Part shown: in pieces, positions 33,337 to 44,600 of the stretch
Position numbering within the stretch: position 1 is the stretch's first letter
Layout: each line of letters starts with the position of its first letter
NCBI RefSeq assembly: GCF_002776525.5
Contig: NC_045434.1
Span: 195,365,374-195,429,373, forward strand
Direction: 5' to 3'
Length of the DNA: 64,000 bases
Source: Piliocolobus tephrosceles
Taxonomy: Eukaryota; Chordata; Mammalia; Primates; Cercopithecidae
Program-made: the position numbers and the translations under genes
Notes under the pieces: model-generated
Seen by the model: only the letters and a program-made list of their open reading frames with translations
Told to the model about the DNA's origin: nothing
The model's database searches: none

Positions 33337-33640
33337 ACTTTTTTTTTTTTTTAATTGAGACATTGTCTTGCTCTGTTGTCGCCCAGGCTGGAGTGCAGTG
33401 GCACGATCTTGGCTCACTGTGACCTCCACCTCCCGGGTTCAAGCAATTGGCCTGCCTTGGTTTCCCAAGTAGCTGGGTAACAGGTACACACCACCACTCC
33501 TGGCTAATTTTAGTATTTTTAGTAGAGATGGGGTTTCACCATGTTGGCCAGGCTGGTCTCGAACTCCTGATCTCAAGTGATCCACCTGCCTCAGCCTCTC
33601 AAAGTGCTGGGATTATAGGCGTGAGCCACCGCATCTGGCC
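33337..33640 (-). mobile_element. Alu inside an antisense L1
   Basis: 'ccgttcac' before and 'ccattcacc' after mark the L1 insertion point. Confidence 0.92.
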
Positions 33641-34122
33641 TCCATTCACCTTTTGAGGGGCATCTTGGTTGCTTCCAGTTTTTGGCAATCATTAATAAAG
33701 CTGCTATAAACATTCATGTACGGGTTTCTACATGGTCATGTTTTCAACCCCTTTAGTTAAATACCAGGAGAGAGACTGCCACATTGTATGGTAAGAGTAT
33801 GTTGAGCTTTGTAAGAAACTGCCAAACTGTCTTTCAAAGTGGCTGTACTATTTTGCATTTCCTCTGGCAATGAATGAGAGTTCCTGTTGCTCTACATCCT
33901 TGTCAGAATTTGCTGTGGACAGTTTTAACATTTTAGCCATCCTAGTAAGTGTGCGATGTGCAATGGTATCTCATTGTTTTAATTTGCAATTCCCTAATGA
34001 CATGTTAAAAATCTTTTCATATGCTTACTAGTCACCTGTGAATCATCTTTGGTGTGGTGTTCAGATCTTTTGTCCATTTTGAAATTGGGTTGTTTCCATA
34101 TTGTTGAGTTTTAAGAGTTCTT

Positions 34123-34412
34123 GGCTGGGTGCGGTGGCTCATGCCTGTAATCCCAGCACTTCGGGAGGCCAAGGCGGGCAGATCACAAGGTCAGGAGATT
34201 GAGACTATGCTAACACGGTGAAACCCCGTCTCTACTAAAAATACAAAAAAATTAGCTGGGCATGGTGGCGGGCACCTTTAGTCCCAGCTACTCGGGAGAC
34301 TGCGGCCGGAGAATGGCGTAAACCCAGGGGGCGGAGCTTGCAGTGAGCTGAGATTGCACCATCGCACTCCAGTCTGGGATACAGAGCTAGACTCCGTCTC
34401 ACACACACACAC
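34123..34412 (+). mobile_element. Alu (Y-like) with CA tail
   Basis: The tail has become (CA)8. 'aagagttct' is at the 5' end and 'gagttct' after the tail. Confidence 0.92.
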
Positions 34413-34860
34413 ACGAGTTCTTTGTGTATTTTTGACTACAAATCCTTTATCTGTGTGGGGTTTTTTTTTTTTTTTTTTTTTGAGGCGGAGTCTCGCTCTG
34501 TCGCCCGGGCTGGAGTGCAGTGGCTGGACCTCAGCTCACTGCAAGCTCCGCCTCCCGGGTCCACGCCATTCTCCTGCCTCAGCCTCCCGAGTAGCTGGGA
34601 CTACAGGCGCCAGCCACCTCGCCCGGCTAGTTTTTTGTATTTTTTAGTAGAGACGGGGTTTCACTGTCTTAGCCAGGATGGTCTCGATCTCCTGACCTCG
34701 TGATCCACCCGTCTCGGCCTCCCAAAGTGCTGGGGTTACAGGCTTGAGCCACCGCGCCCGGCCCTTTATCTGTGTTTTATAGAGCTAGACTCCGTCTCAA
34801 AAACACACACACACACACGAGTTCTTTGTGTATTTTTGACTACAAATCCTTTATCTGTGT
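34383..34860 (+). repeat. 79-base tandem duplication with AluY inside
   Basis: 'agagctagactccgtctc' to 'cctttatctgtgt' occurs at 34383-34456 and 34781-34860, separated by the AluY at 34457. Confidence 0.85.
34457..34762 (-). mobile_element. AluY, monkey-type, with TSD
   Basis: The duplication cctttatctgtgt is at 34444-34456 and 34763-34775. It is the youngest event in the L1 stretch. Confidence 0.96.
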
Positions 34861-35465
34861 TTTACAAATATTTCTCCCAGTCCTTGGCTTTTCATTCTCT
34901 CCACTGTGTTTTTCACTGAGAAATTTTTTATTTTAATGAAGTCCAACTTACCAATTTTTTTCTTTCCTGGATTGAGGTTTTGGTGTTGTATCTAAAAACT
35001 CATTGCCAAACCCAACAAAGTAAGTGGCTGGGACTACAACTCGCATTATGTTAAAGCTATAGATCAAGTTGGATGTTTTTCCTATGTTATCTTCTAGAGG
35101 TTTCATAGCTTTGTATTTTAAATTTAGGTCTGGCATCTATTTTGAGTTAACTTTTGTAAACAGTGTTAGGTCAGTATTTAGATGTTTTTTTGCATATGGA
35201 TGTCCAATTGTTCCATCACTGTTTGTTGGTAAGACTATCTTTTCTCCATTGAATTGACTTTACTGCCTTGTCAAAGATCAGCTGACTGTATTTGTATGGA
35301 TCTATTCCTGGGTTCTCTATTTGTTCCCTTGGCCTATTTGTTTATTCTTTTGCCAGTACCACACTGTCTTGATTATTGTAGCTTGATAGTAAGTCTTGAA
35401 GTCAGCAGTGTTAATCCTCTGAATTTGTTTTTCGTAAGTATTGTGTTGGTTATTCTGGGCCTTTC

Positions 35466-36778
35466 TTCTTTTTCTCCCTTTCTAACAAGAAGTTTATTTA
35501 AACAAGATGCTCGATTTGAAGGGAAAACTGTTTAGGATTCTTTTTTTTTTTTTTTTAAAGAGTAATTTATCCCTACTTACAGGCAGATTGCCCTACATGT
35601 AAGAGCTATATACAAAAAAAGTTATAAAATTGTCCTTGGTTTTACAATTAATAAATGAAAAACACTAAAATTCTCCAGTTGAATAAAGTATGCAAGGATT
35701 TTTGTTTTTTGGTTTTTTGTTAAAATAGTGACAGCAAAATAACATTGCAATATAAGATAAGAGTTGAATGAGCATGCCACTGATGGAGAAAGGGAGGTAA
35801 TTTTCAAGAATCAGTATTTTTCCTCACGGGTATGTTTTGATTGACATCAAGTGGATGTCATTGGCCATTTAATATTTAAGACAGCAAAATGCTTGTGAAC
35901 ATACACCCGTTATTTTATGTACCATAAAGGAATGGGTAAGGGAAAAATAAAACAAGAGAGAAAACTATACTATAGTAATAGTCATGATGTGGTGGAACCA
36001 AATTGCAGTTTTCTAATTGAGAATGTAATCTTGATCTATAAGAACAAAGTTCTAGAGTAAAAAGGCAGGTTCCTTTTTCAGTAGACAGTTCTTGTCTGTT
36101 GCTGAAACACATCATTATCTTCATCCTCCATTTCCAACTGTGCAGGTGTGTTTGTTTCACTGACTGGTTGCCTGTCAAACTAGAATCTGATCTGTCTCAC
36201 TGACAAACTCTGTCCTTCACAACAGGCTTTCATTACTCTAGTAAGTGGTATATGACTCTTTTTTTTCTTTTACGAGATGACGTCTTGTTCTGTCACCCAT
36301 GCTGGAGGGCAGTGGTGCGATCTTGGCTCACTGCAACCTCCGCCTCCTGGGTTCAAGCAATTCTCCTGCCTCAGCTTCCCGAGTAGCTGAGACTACAGGC
36401 ACATACCATCACGCCCGGCTATTTTTTTGTATTTTTAGTAGAGATGGGGTTTCACTATATTGGTCAGGCTGGTCTCGAACTCCAGACCTCAGGTGATCCA
36501 CCCACCTCAGCCTCCCAAAGTGCTGGCATTACAGGCGTGAGCCACTACACTCGGCCGGTATATGACTTTTAATCTTAAACTGCACCACAGAACTATCCTG
36601 CCCTATTACCTTCAAATTAATAATATTATTCTTCTCAGTCTTGACTCCTTCCTTGGGCTTTTCAGCCACGTGAGTGCTGGAGTCTCCTCAGCTGCTGCTT
36701 CACAAATGAGGCACCAGGTCTGCACAGAATGAATGAGCACACAAATAGCACCAGGAGAAGAAGTTGGAACAGTGGAAC
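35466..36778 (-). pseudogene. SUMO2 processed pseudogene
   Basis: An intronless SUMO2 mRNA copy with part of the 5'UTR (36778-36672), the CDS remnant (36671-36078) and a 3'UTR ending AATAAACTTCTTGTT near 35490 with a degenerate A-rich tail. Recognisable peptide: EKPKEGVKTE, INLKV, VVQFKIK, then TPAQLEMEDED and DVFQQQT. The start ATG is ACG (36671-36669), a TAG interrupts RFRF, and the diGly needed for conjugation is lost (QQQTRT for QQQTGG). An Alu (36258-36556) splits the CDS, flanked by the duplication ggtatatgact. The copy lies inside an antisense L1 and is flanked by tattctggg(c/t)ct repeats at 35451 and 36779. Confidence 0.92.
36258..36556 (-). mobile_element. Alu inside the SUMO2 pseudogene
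   Basis: The TSD ggtatatgact is at 36247-36257 and 36557-36567. Confidence 0.96.
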
Positions 36779-37140
36779 TATTCTGGGTCTTCTACATTTT
36801 CATGTAAACTTTAGAATAATCAGTTGGTGATACTCACAAAATAACTTGCTGGGACTATGACCAGGATCACGTTGAAGCTAGAGATCAAGTTGGAAAGAAC
36901 TGACATCCTAATACTGAGTTTTCCTGTACGTGAACATGGACCATCTCTCCACTTACCTGATCTTCCTTGGTTTATCAGTTTTGTAGTTTTGCTCATACAA
37001 ACCTTGTACGTATGTTGTTAGATTTATTCCTAAGTACTTTTTTGGGGGGATGCTAATGAAGGCTGAATAGGTTAAGGACAAGGTGCTTTTAGAACAGTGA
37101 AACTATTCTGTATGACAATGTAATGGTGGATACAAGACAT
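36779..37140 (-). mobile_element. L1M, continuation past the SUMO2 insertion
   Basis: Resumes at 'tattctgggtcttct' exactly where the left piece stopped. 'atagatcaagttgg'-type sequence follows. The boundary with the next 3' UTR piece is uncertain. Confidence 0.75.
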
Positions 37141-37700
37141 GCATTTGTCAAAACCCATAGAACACGGCCGGGCGCGGTGGCTCAAGCCTGTAATCCCAGC
37201 ACTTTGGGAGGCCGAGACGGGCGGATCACGAGGTCAGGAGTTCGAGACCATCCTGGCTAACACGGTGAAACCCCATCTCTACTAAAAAATACAAAAAGCT
37301 AGCCAGGCGAGGTGGCTGGCGCCTGTAGTCCCAGCTACTCGGGAGGCTGAGGCAGGAGAATGGCGTAAACCCGGGAGGCGGAGCTTGCAGTGAGCTGAGA
37401 TCTGGCCACTGCACTCCAGCCCGGGCGACAGAGTGAGACTCCGTCTCAAAAAAAAAAAAAAAAAAAAAAAAACCATAGAACTGTGCAACACAAACAGTGA
37501 ACTGTAATGTAAACTATGGACTTCAGTTATCATAATGTATCAATACTGGTTCATTAATTATAACAAAGTACTAATGCAAGATGTTGATAACTGGGAAAAT
37601 TGAGCTGGGGAAAGACGGGTATATGAAACTCATTATACTATCTGCTCAATTTTCTGTAAGCCTAAAACTGCTCTAGAAAGTAAAGGCTATTAATTTTTTT
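37050..37700 (+). mobile_element. L1M 3' UTR fragment, interrupted by AluY
   Basis: 'ctgtatgacaatgtaatggtg', 'aatgtaaactatggacttca' and 'cctaaaactgctctagaaa' fit L1MA/MB 3' ends. Followed by T/A-rich tail. Confidence 0.7.
37166..37472 (+). mobile_element. AluY, monkey-type, in an L1 3' end
   Basis: 'ccatagaac' is repeated at both ends. A30 tail. Confidence 0.96.
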
Positions 37701-37734
37701 AAAAAATGGAGTACCAACTCCAAATGAAAAGGAG

Positions 37735-37950
37735 ACCCTGGTGAAGTCTTCCAATGCCTCCCTTGCCTACAGGATCAAGTCTATGGTCTCTCACCAGGCA
37801 CAGGAAATCCTTCACAATTTGACTGCCCCTCCAGTCTACCCTCTACCATCCAGCCAAATGGAGTCATTCAGGGCTCATGAAGGAACCTGGGACTCTGCAC
37901 TACTCCCTGGTCTGGAACACTGTCCCTTCTTTGCCTGGTCTGGAAATGCC
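37735..37950 (+). mobile_element. L2 fragment
   Basis: 'tccaatgcctcccttgccta' followed by 'caggatcaagtc'. Confidence 0.65.
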
Positions 37951-38440
37951 TTCAAGAAGCTTCTGCAGATGTTAATTTGGGTACACAGAGGAATGATACC
38001 AGCCCATAGTATCTGCTTTATAATACCACCTATGGTATTTCTGGCAGGACCTCTCAGTAGTTTCAGTAGTGAAACTACTGTTCCCACAGACTAAACCACA
38101 GTTCCCAAACTGCATCAAGGCACCTGAGGGCACCCACAGCAAATTCACAGGGGGCAAAGTAGGATATTTTGAAAGATACTCAACATCTTTGGCTAATGAG
38201 TGAACTACTAGCTCAAGGTAGTTCACAGTTCCATTATTAGATTATGCCACAATCCTTTTGATTATGTCATCTTTAAGAAGCTGGGTCTTTAGTGGTTGCT
38301 GTGATAAAAAGCAAATGAAAGTCGATGTGGGACAGGAAATGAAAGTAGCAGTATCTGCTTTCATTAGAAAATTTAACAAGTTGTTCAGTGCCCAATGGGC
38401 GGCAGAGATTCCGTTAGTAATTGCAGTTGTTTAAGAATGA

Positions 38441-38831
38441 AGGCCGGGTGCGGTGGCTCATGCCTGTAATCCCAGCACTTTGGGAGGCTGAGGCGGGCAG
38501 ATCATCTGAGGTCAGGAGTTTGAGACCAGCCTGGCCAAGGTGGTGAAATCCCGTTTCTACTAAAAATACAAAAAATTAGCTGCATGTGGTGGCAGGCGCC
38601 TGTAATCCCAGCTACTTGGGAGGCTGAGGCAGGAGAATCACTTGAACCCGGGAGGCAGAGGTTGCAGTGAGCGGAGATTGCGCTATTGCACTCCACCCTG
38701 GGGGACAAAAATGAAACTCTATCTCCAAAAAAATAAAAATAAAAAATAAAGATAAAATAAAAATAAAAATACAAAAAAAAAAAAAAAAAAAATAGCCAGG
38801 CAAGACTCCGTTTCGGAAAAAAAAAAAAAAG
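38441..38831 (+). mobile_element. Alu with long complex A tail
   Basis: The tail of aaaat units runs into a second scrap ('agccaggcaagactccgttt') and another A14: either tail rearrangement or a second truncated Alu. Confidence 0.85.
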
Positions 38832-39191
38832 AATGAAATATTGTTTCTTCCAATTCAGATGTATTATTTTTTAAATGGCAACTAACTTGTTAGCACATAA
38901 ATACTTTTTAAGTGATTTGGGCTTAACTACTTAATAAATTAAACTGTTAGGTATTTCTTTTGGCTTAGAGGCTCCATGAAAAAATTACTGAGATGGTAAT
39001 GGTGCTCTGAGCTAAGAAAGTTCAGGAACCTCTAGTCTAAGAGATTATCTAATCCAGGGCACATCAAAAACTTGCATATGTGAAATCAACTTAGTGGGTT
39101 ATAAGTATATTTTTTTCCCTAATAAAACAGAAAGGTAAGCAGAGCACATTGCATGTAGCAAGGGTAAATATTATTGTGTAAAACTTTTGTT

Positions 39192-39196
<5 letters not shown>

Positions 39197-39245
<49 letters not shown>

Positions 39246-39256
39246 GCATATATATA
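39197..39256. repeat. (TA)n(CA)n microsatellite
   Basis: About 18 TA units, then six CA, then 'gcatatatata'. Just past the inferred WDTC1 3' end. Confidence 0.95.
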
Positions 39257-39571
39257 CAAGTAATCATGTGTATATTGGGTCACAATGTAAATTGGTATGA
39301 AAAACCACTAAGATTCCAAGCCCCTTATTTTACTGATGAAAAAACAGCCGGAGAGTGAAAGCTGATGATTACAAATCACAGCCATGAGAGCTCGGCTCTG
39401 CACTCAGTCCTGCTGGGCGGGGTGGTCACTGCTCACAGTGACCCTTCAAGGCAGGATTCTGCCCAGTAGAGGTGTGGTTACTCAAAGTCATAGAGCTACA
39501 GAGGTGAGGGACCAGGTGCCCTCACTTTGGTTCCAATACCCATCTGCACCCCACAAACGTCACCAGCCACA

Positions 39572-41427
39572 CCTAGAACAAAATGGTTTTAATCAATTGC
39601 GTCACCCTCACTCTCCTGGGAGCGAAGCAACAAAAAGGCTCGGCTCCTGCCCCCAGAGGACAGTAAGGCTTATGTGTCTCTCCACACTGCAAGGCCCAGG
39701 CTGGGCAGGCAGGGGGTGGGAAGCAGGACAGGAGGCAGGGAGGGAGGGTGGGAGGCAGGGAGGAAATGGCAGGTGGCTGGAACACAAGAAAGCAAAGGGG
39801 ACCCAGCTGGTCCTTGGGCCCCAGGGCCCAGCCCCAATACTCCTGCTCTCCCTTCTCCCTGGCTAGAGAAAGGTCACGGAGAAGAGACAGGGGAGCAGGG
39901 CCCAGCAGCAGGAGAAGCAGCAGCAGCTGTTTCCGTCACCAATAAATATACTTCATTACCAAGCTAGAAGAGAGGGATGGGAAGAGGGACTGGGGTGGAA
40001 AGGAAGGGGGAGAAGCTGCCACCTGTGTTGCTGGGATTAAAGCAATGAGATGGTGCCAGACCCCCCACCACTATCCTCACCCTCCCCTTGTCTTCTTAAA
40101 ACTGTGAAAAAGCTTTTAACATGGCCCTCCTGTCTCCAGGGCTGCTCTGAAGCCTGACTGAGAGGAGGCACCTGGCAGACACAGGGGCTGAGGGAGGGAG
40201 GGAGGGAGTAGAGGGAGAGGAGAAGGGAGGCTGCTTTTTCCCAGGGGCTGCAGCTGGAGGGCTGGAGCCAAGTAAGCACTGAGGGGAAGCAGGGAGGGAG
40301 AGGGGGAAGGATGAACCAACTACCTGGAGCAGCTGGAGCTAAGAGCCAGGGGGCAGAGGGGAGGGGAGGCCTGGTGAGTGGTGGGTTGATCGCTGCATCC
40401 AGTGTAAAGCTTGGGACTGCTGGGGAGGGAGGGGCTGAGTAAGGGACTTTCCCATCTGAGTGGCTCAGGAGACCCACCCCTCTCCCCTCAGAGCAGCAGG
40501 GGCAGAGAAGCCATCACTTCTTTGGTCTTTGTGGCGGCTCAGCACGTGGGATGGGAAGGAGGGCAGAAAGGACAGAGAAGGGCCCTTCGCAGGAAGCGCC
40601 ACCTCAGCAGAGTAGGCCTGGCTGGGAGCTCTGGCAGAAAGGTCACAGTGAGGCTGAGGAGCGCCCAAGAGGAGAACGGCCGTAGTGCAGAAGTGCTGGC
40701 ATGGATGGGTGGGGTAAGGTGCAGTGCCCCACCCTCTGCCAGGGCCCTTGGGAAAGGCAGAGCCTCCAGAGGTGGCCAGTGAGAGTAGGTGCAGGGCCAG
40801 AGCTAGTAGCCAGGAGAGGAGTGAGGGTGCTCCACTGCGACCTCAGCAGGTAGCCTGGTCTTGCCCACTCCAGGGCTCCTGTCCTTCCTTTTGGTTCTGC
40901 TCTAACACTAGTGGCTCTGGGGGGAGGGTGGGACCCATCCTTTTTCAAAACCTTTCCTGAAGACCACAGGGGAGCTAGCCTTGCAGGCAGGCTAGGGAGC
41001 AAGAGTGGCAACAGGCCAAGGTGAGCCCTTACCAATTGGGAATCCCACTCCCCCTCCTGCTGCCAGCTGAAGGGCAGGACAGTCCCTGAAGACAGTTCAG
41101 CTTGTTCCTCCCCACCTGAGGCAGAAGGGATTCTGAGGCAGGCCAGAGCCCTCCAGGGACATGGAAGCAGGTGGGGGGGGCATATGGAGGGGTATCCCCT
41201 CCTGCTCTTTTTTTCAGGGCTGGGGATAGTCAGGGGACAATCAGCCCAGAGTCTGAAAGCCAGCAAGTTGTAGCAACCTCCACCCCTAATGCCAAACTAA
41301 CAAACAAAACAGGGGAAATGAAAAAAAGTGGGGTGGGGAAGACAAACCAAAACAGAATCCCCCCGACCTCCTGCCCAGGGCGGAGGGTCCAGCCAGTAGC
41401 AGGGGCTGGGGACCAGGGCTGGAGGGT
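39572..41427 (-). other. WDTC1: WDTC1 3'UTR (extent inferred)
   Basis: About 1.85 kb with no Alu, bounded by a variant poly(A) signal ATTAAA (39593-39588). The sense strand carries long pyrimidine-rich tracts (complement of 39715-39770 and 40187-40330). Confidence 0.6.
39588..39593 (-). terminator. WDTC1: Candidate WDTC1 poly(A) signal ATTAAA
   Basis: The minus strand reads CAATTGATTAAAACCATTTT. No AATAAA was noticed nearer on this strand, and the next sequence is intergenic with a TA repeat. Confidence 0.5.
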
Positions 41428-41625
41428 CTAGCTGGGCCGGCACTGCACCTGGCCCTCAGAGCTGTCCTCATCATCAGAGGCCCCGGCACCTCCACTGCTC
41501 AGGCCCGTGATCCGGTAGCCCATGTTGAGCAGCATCACCTCCAACGGGTCTGCATTCATGCGCCGCTGGTTGGCCTGCGAAGCACCCTCCATATCTTCCA
41601 CGACTCGGCCTGTGAGGTCTTCACT
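41428..41625 (-). CDS. WDTC1: WDTC1 last coding exon, residues 613-677
   Basis: Acceptor CCACCACAG. SEDLTGRVVEDMEGASQANQ leads to an acidic, Ser-rich tail (DDEDSSEGQVQCRPS) and TAG at 41430-41428. Confidence 0.97.
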   Translation of the reverse strand, partial: SEDLTGRVVEDMEGASQANQRRMNADPLEVMLLNMGYRITGLSSGGAGASDDEDSSEGQVQCRPS

Positions 41626-44600
41626 CTGTGGTGGAGAAAGGGGTAACACACGTGAGGCTCACGGAGGGAGAGACACCAGGGTACACGTATGGGGCGGGGG
41701 AGGGAAATACACAGACTAAACAACTCTTCCTTCATCTTTCTTTCTCCTCTCCCCTCAATGGGGAATCTTCAAGTCACAGCAAATTATCTTGGGAATCAGA
41801 CATACCCCTTGACTTTTGTTTTGCCAGCTGGGAAGAGGGAAGCAGTAGGGCAGAGCGGAAGGGGAGGCGCCAAGCCAGCTTCCCTGGCTACCCACCCTGG
41901 GAGTGGAGGGGACTACACTGTCCTAAGTGTCCTTGTGGGCTGGACACTTCACAGGCATCTCTTGTTTACTCCTCACTGCAACCTTTCAAGGTGATGCTGT
42001 CATTCCCATTCCCTATGTACAGATGATTAAAAGCCTGGGTCAGAGATGGTGAAGTCTCTCAGACAGTGAGGAGACTGGATTCAAACTTAGGTCTACCAGA
42101 TGCCAAAGCCTGCATAGCTCCCTGGTGACCAGGGCCTCTGCACAGTTTCTAGGCAATTGCCACTGCATTTGGAGCTTCTGGAATCTGAGGACACAGCCTT
42201 GGGCCTCAGGGTAAGAGCTTACTCAGCAGCTTCTAGCCTCTGGGTAGCTCATTTCTCTTCCCTGCGTTAGCAGGCTCCAATGGAGCCTTCCACAGAGTCC
42301 CTGCCCTCCTCTCTGCTTGGCTTTGGTCACCTTGACTGCACCCTCACCTCTGGTCGGGGGTTCCAGAGCCGCACAACAGGATCGATGCCGCTGGTGGCCA
42401 GGAAGCAGTAGCTGGGGTGTGGCTGCAGGCAGTTGACAATGGACTCATCCCCTTGGAGCACACGGACCAGGTTGGTGGTCTCCTTTTCCCAGATGAAGAA
42501 GGAGCCATCGTCAGAGCCACTGACGATATACTGAGCGTTGCTGGCGGGGGGGCAAAGGGCAGGGAGGTCAGGTGGGGTACTGCCCTATAGCCTCAAGCAG
42601 AGGCTACATGGCCTAGGTAAAGGGGGAGCAAGGAAGTCTGCAGCCACTCAGTCCCCCACACGCTGGGGTGTGCACTTGACCCAGAACTCCATGTACATAG
42701 CCCTGGTCACTGTTCTCTTAAATCCAGGGCCAGCGACTGCCTGGATTTCTCCAAGACAGTCTCCCCCACAGTTCATTATTCCCTCCTTGGGCCAGGATCA
42801 TCTTACATCATCTCTCGGGTCTCTAAAATACCCTGTTCTAAGCCTTCCCTGAGCAGTCCCAGGCTTCTGGCATCCAGAATCCCCATATAGCCCTTCACAC
42901 ACCACTGACATTTAGAGGGCATCTTGATGGATTCTTCTTTTTCTTAGAGACAAGGTCTCGTTCTGTCACCCAGGCTGGAGTACAGTGGCATGATCATGGC
43001 TCACTGTGGCCTTAACTGGTCCTCCCATGTCAGCTTCCTGAATAGCTGGGACTACAGGTGCATGTCACCACACCCAGAAAATTTTAAAAATTTTTTGTAG
43101 AGATGGAGGTCTATGCTGTCCAGGCTGGTCTCAAACTCCTGGGCTCAAGCGATCCTCCCGCTTCAGCCTCCCCAAGTGCTGGGATTACAGGCATGAGCCA
43201 CTGTGCCTTGCCTATGGAGAGATTCTTGATTCATGTTCATGTGTCTCACCTACCCAAAGAAAGTACACCTACAAATGAGGGGTGGGGGTGATGGTGTCTG
43301 AAACACAGAGTTTGTCCCTTAGCACAAAACAGATGTGCCAAGATTCCCAGCCTTGGAGGGCTGCTGCCTCACTCCAAAACAGAGGGAGGCTCCCTGAATG
43401 CAGATAAAGCAACCAAGCTCTGGCACATGCAGACAGAGGGAGAAGGAGGTGGGGGATGAAGGAGTAGTCCGGGCACTGTGCTGGAGGCTCTACTTGGATT
43501 ATCTTATTAGTCCTTGTTATGGCCTCATAAGTGGGCATGGCAGGTTGGTCATCTCATAGATGAAAAAACCTCAGAGGCTGACAAAGGTGAAGCCATTTGC
43601 CCAAGGGTACAGAGGCAGAGCAGGGATTTGAGATTCTTCTCTAAAACCATTATGCCCCAACACTCCCCATTCAACCTCCTGCTGCCAACTGGGCTGCACC
43701 CTCCTCTTCAGGGCCTCGGACCTGCCAAAGAAATTGGCCTCCTTGATATCCGTGGTGGTGTTGCAGTGGCCGCAGTAGCGGAATTGATAGTCGTAGCTTC
43801 GCTCCCGCAGCACCATTTCATCCTCTGAGATGGAGTCCTTGCGGCTTGTGCTGCGGAGGCGGACTGGGGCACCGCCACCAGGTCCCTTCTTCTCCTCTGG
43901 GGGCAGAGATCCAGAAAAGGTAAGCATCCTGTTCCTTTCTCTGCTTCCCTATTTCCCCCCACCTATGGCTCTCTTTTCAGTCTAAAGGCTGACAACATAG
44001 AGCTACCTGTGTCCACCCTTATCCTGGAAAACTGGGGAAAGGTTGTGAGGAAGATGCATCTTTGGATCTAGCCCCTGAGGACGTTCGAGACCTTTGATGC
44101 CAGGAGGGCCCTCGTTCAGGTCCCTAAATGAGGGCCTGAAAGCCCTAAGGATGCAGAGACTCAAAGTGTGTTTCTGTGGAGATGAGAGGCAGGGGAGGGT
44201 AGAGTGAGGCACTAGCAAAGAGAGAATGGGTGACTTTTTTTTCTTTTTTTTTTTGAGATGGAGTCTCGCTCTGTCACCCAGGCTGGAGTGCAGTGGCATG
44301 ATCTCGGTTCACTGCAACTTCCACCTCCAGGGTTCAAGCAATTCTCCTGCCTCAGCCTCCTGAGTAGCTGGGACTACTACCAGGCACGTGCCACCACATC
44401 CAGCTAATTTTTATATTTTTAGTAGAGATGGGGTTTTACCACGTTGGCCAGGCTGGTCTCGAACTCCTGACCTCAGGTGATCCACCTGCCTCTGCCTCCC
44501 AAAGTGCTGGGATTACAGACGTGAGCCACCGGGCCCAGCCTGGGTGACTTTTATAAACAGATTCATAGCGCTTAGGGCAGTAAGGACCATGCCCTTACCC

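Larger units (their letters stand above)
33130..35460 (-). mobile_element. L1M ORF2 3' part, antisense
   Basis: The plus strand reads the reverse complement of ORF2 ('ggcatcttggttgcttccag', 'tttaatttgcaattccctaa', 'tgttatcttctagaggtttc'). Broken by three Alus. Confidence 0.88.
24437..39570. other. TMEM222-WDTC1 intergenic region
   Basis: No coding gene recognised. It is filled by Alus, L1 pieces (33.1-35.5 and 36.8-37.7 kb), L2 fossils, a SUMO2 pseudogene and a 7SL fragment. The stretches 25200-26470, 26945-27260, 27580-28200 and 38835-39570 are mostly unique or too old to name. Confidence 0.7.

Noticed and set aside
39197..39256. Possible origin or matrix-attachment element at the TA tract
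   Set aside because: Ordinary microsatellite; nothing beyond base composition supports a function.
39384..39866. 160-codon plus-strand frame rich in Gly/Arg
   Set aside because: Translation of the purine-rich complement of the WDTC1 3'UTR.
40643..41266. 207-codon minus-strand open frame
   Set aside because: Lies wholly in the WDTC1 3'UTR downstream of the stop; Pro/Leu/Ser bias follows the CT-rich sequence.
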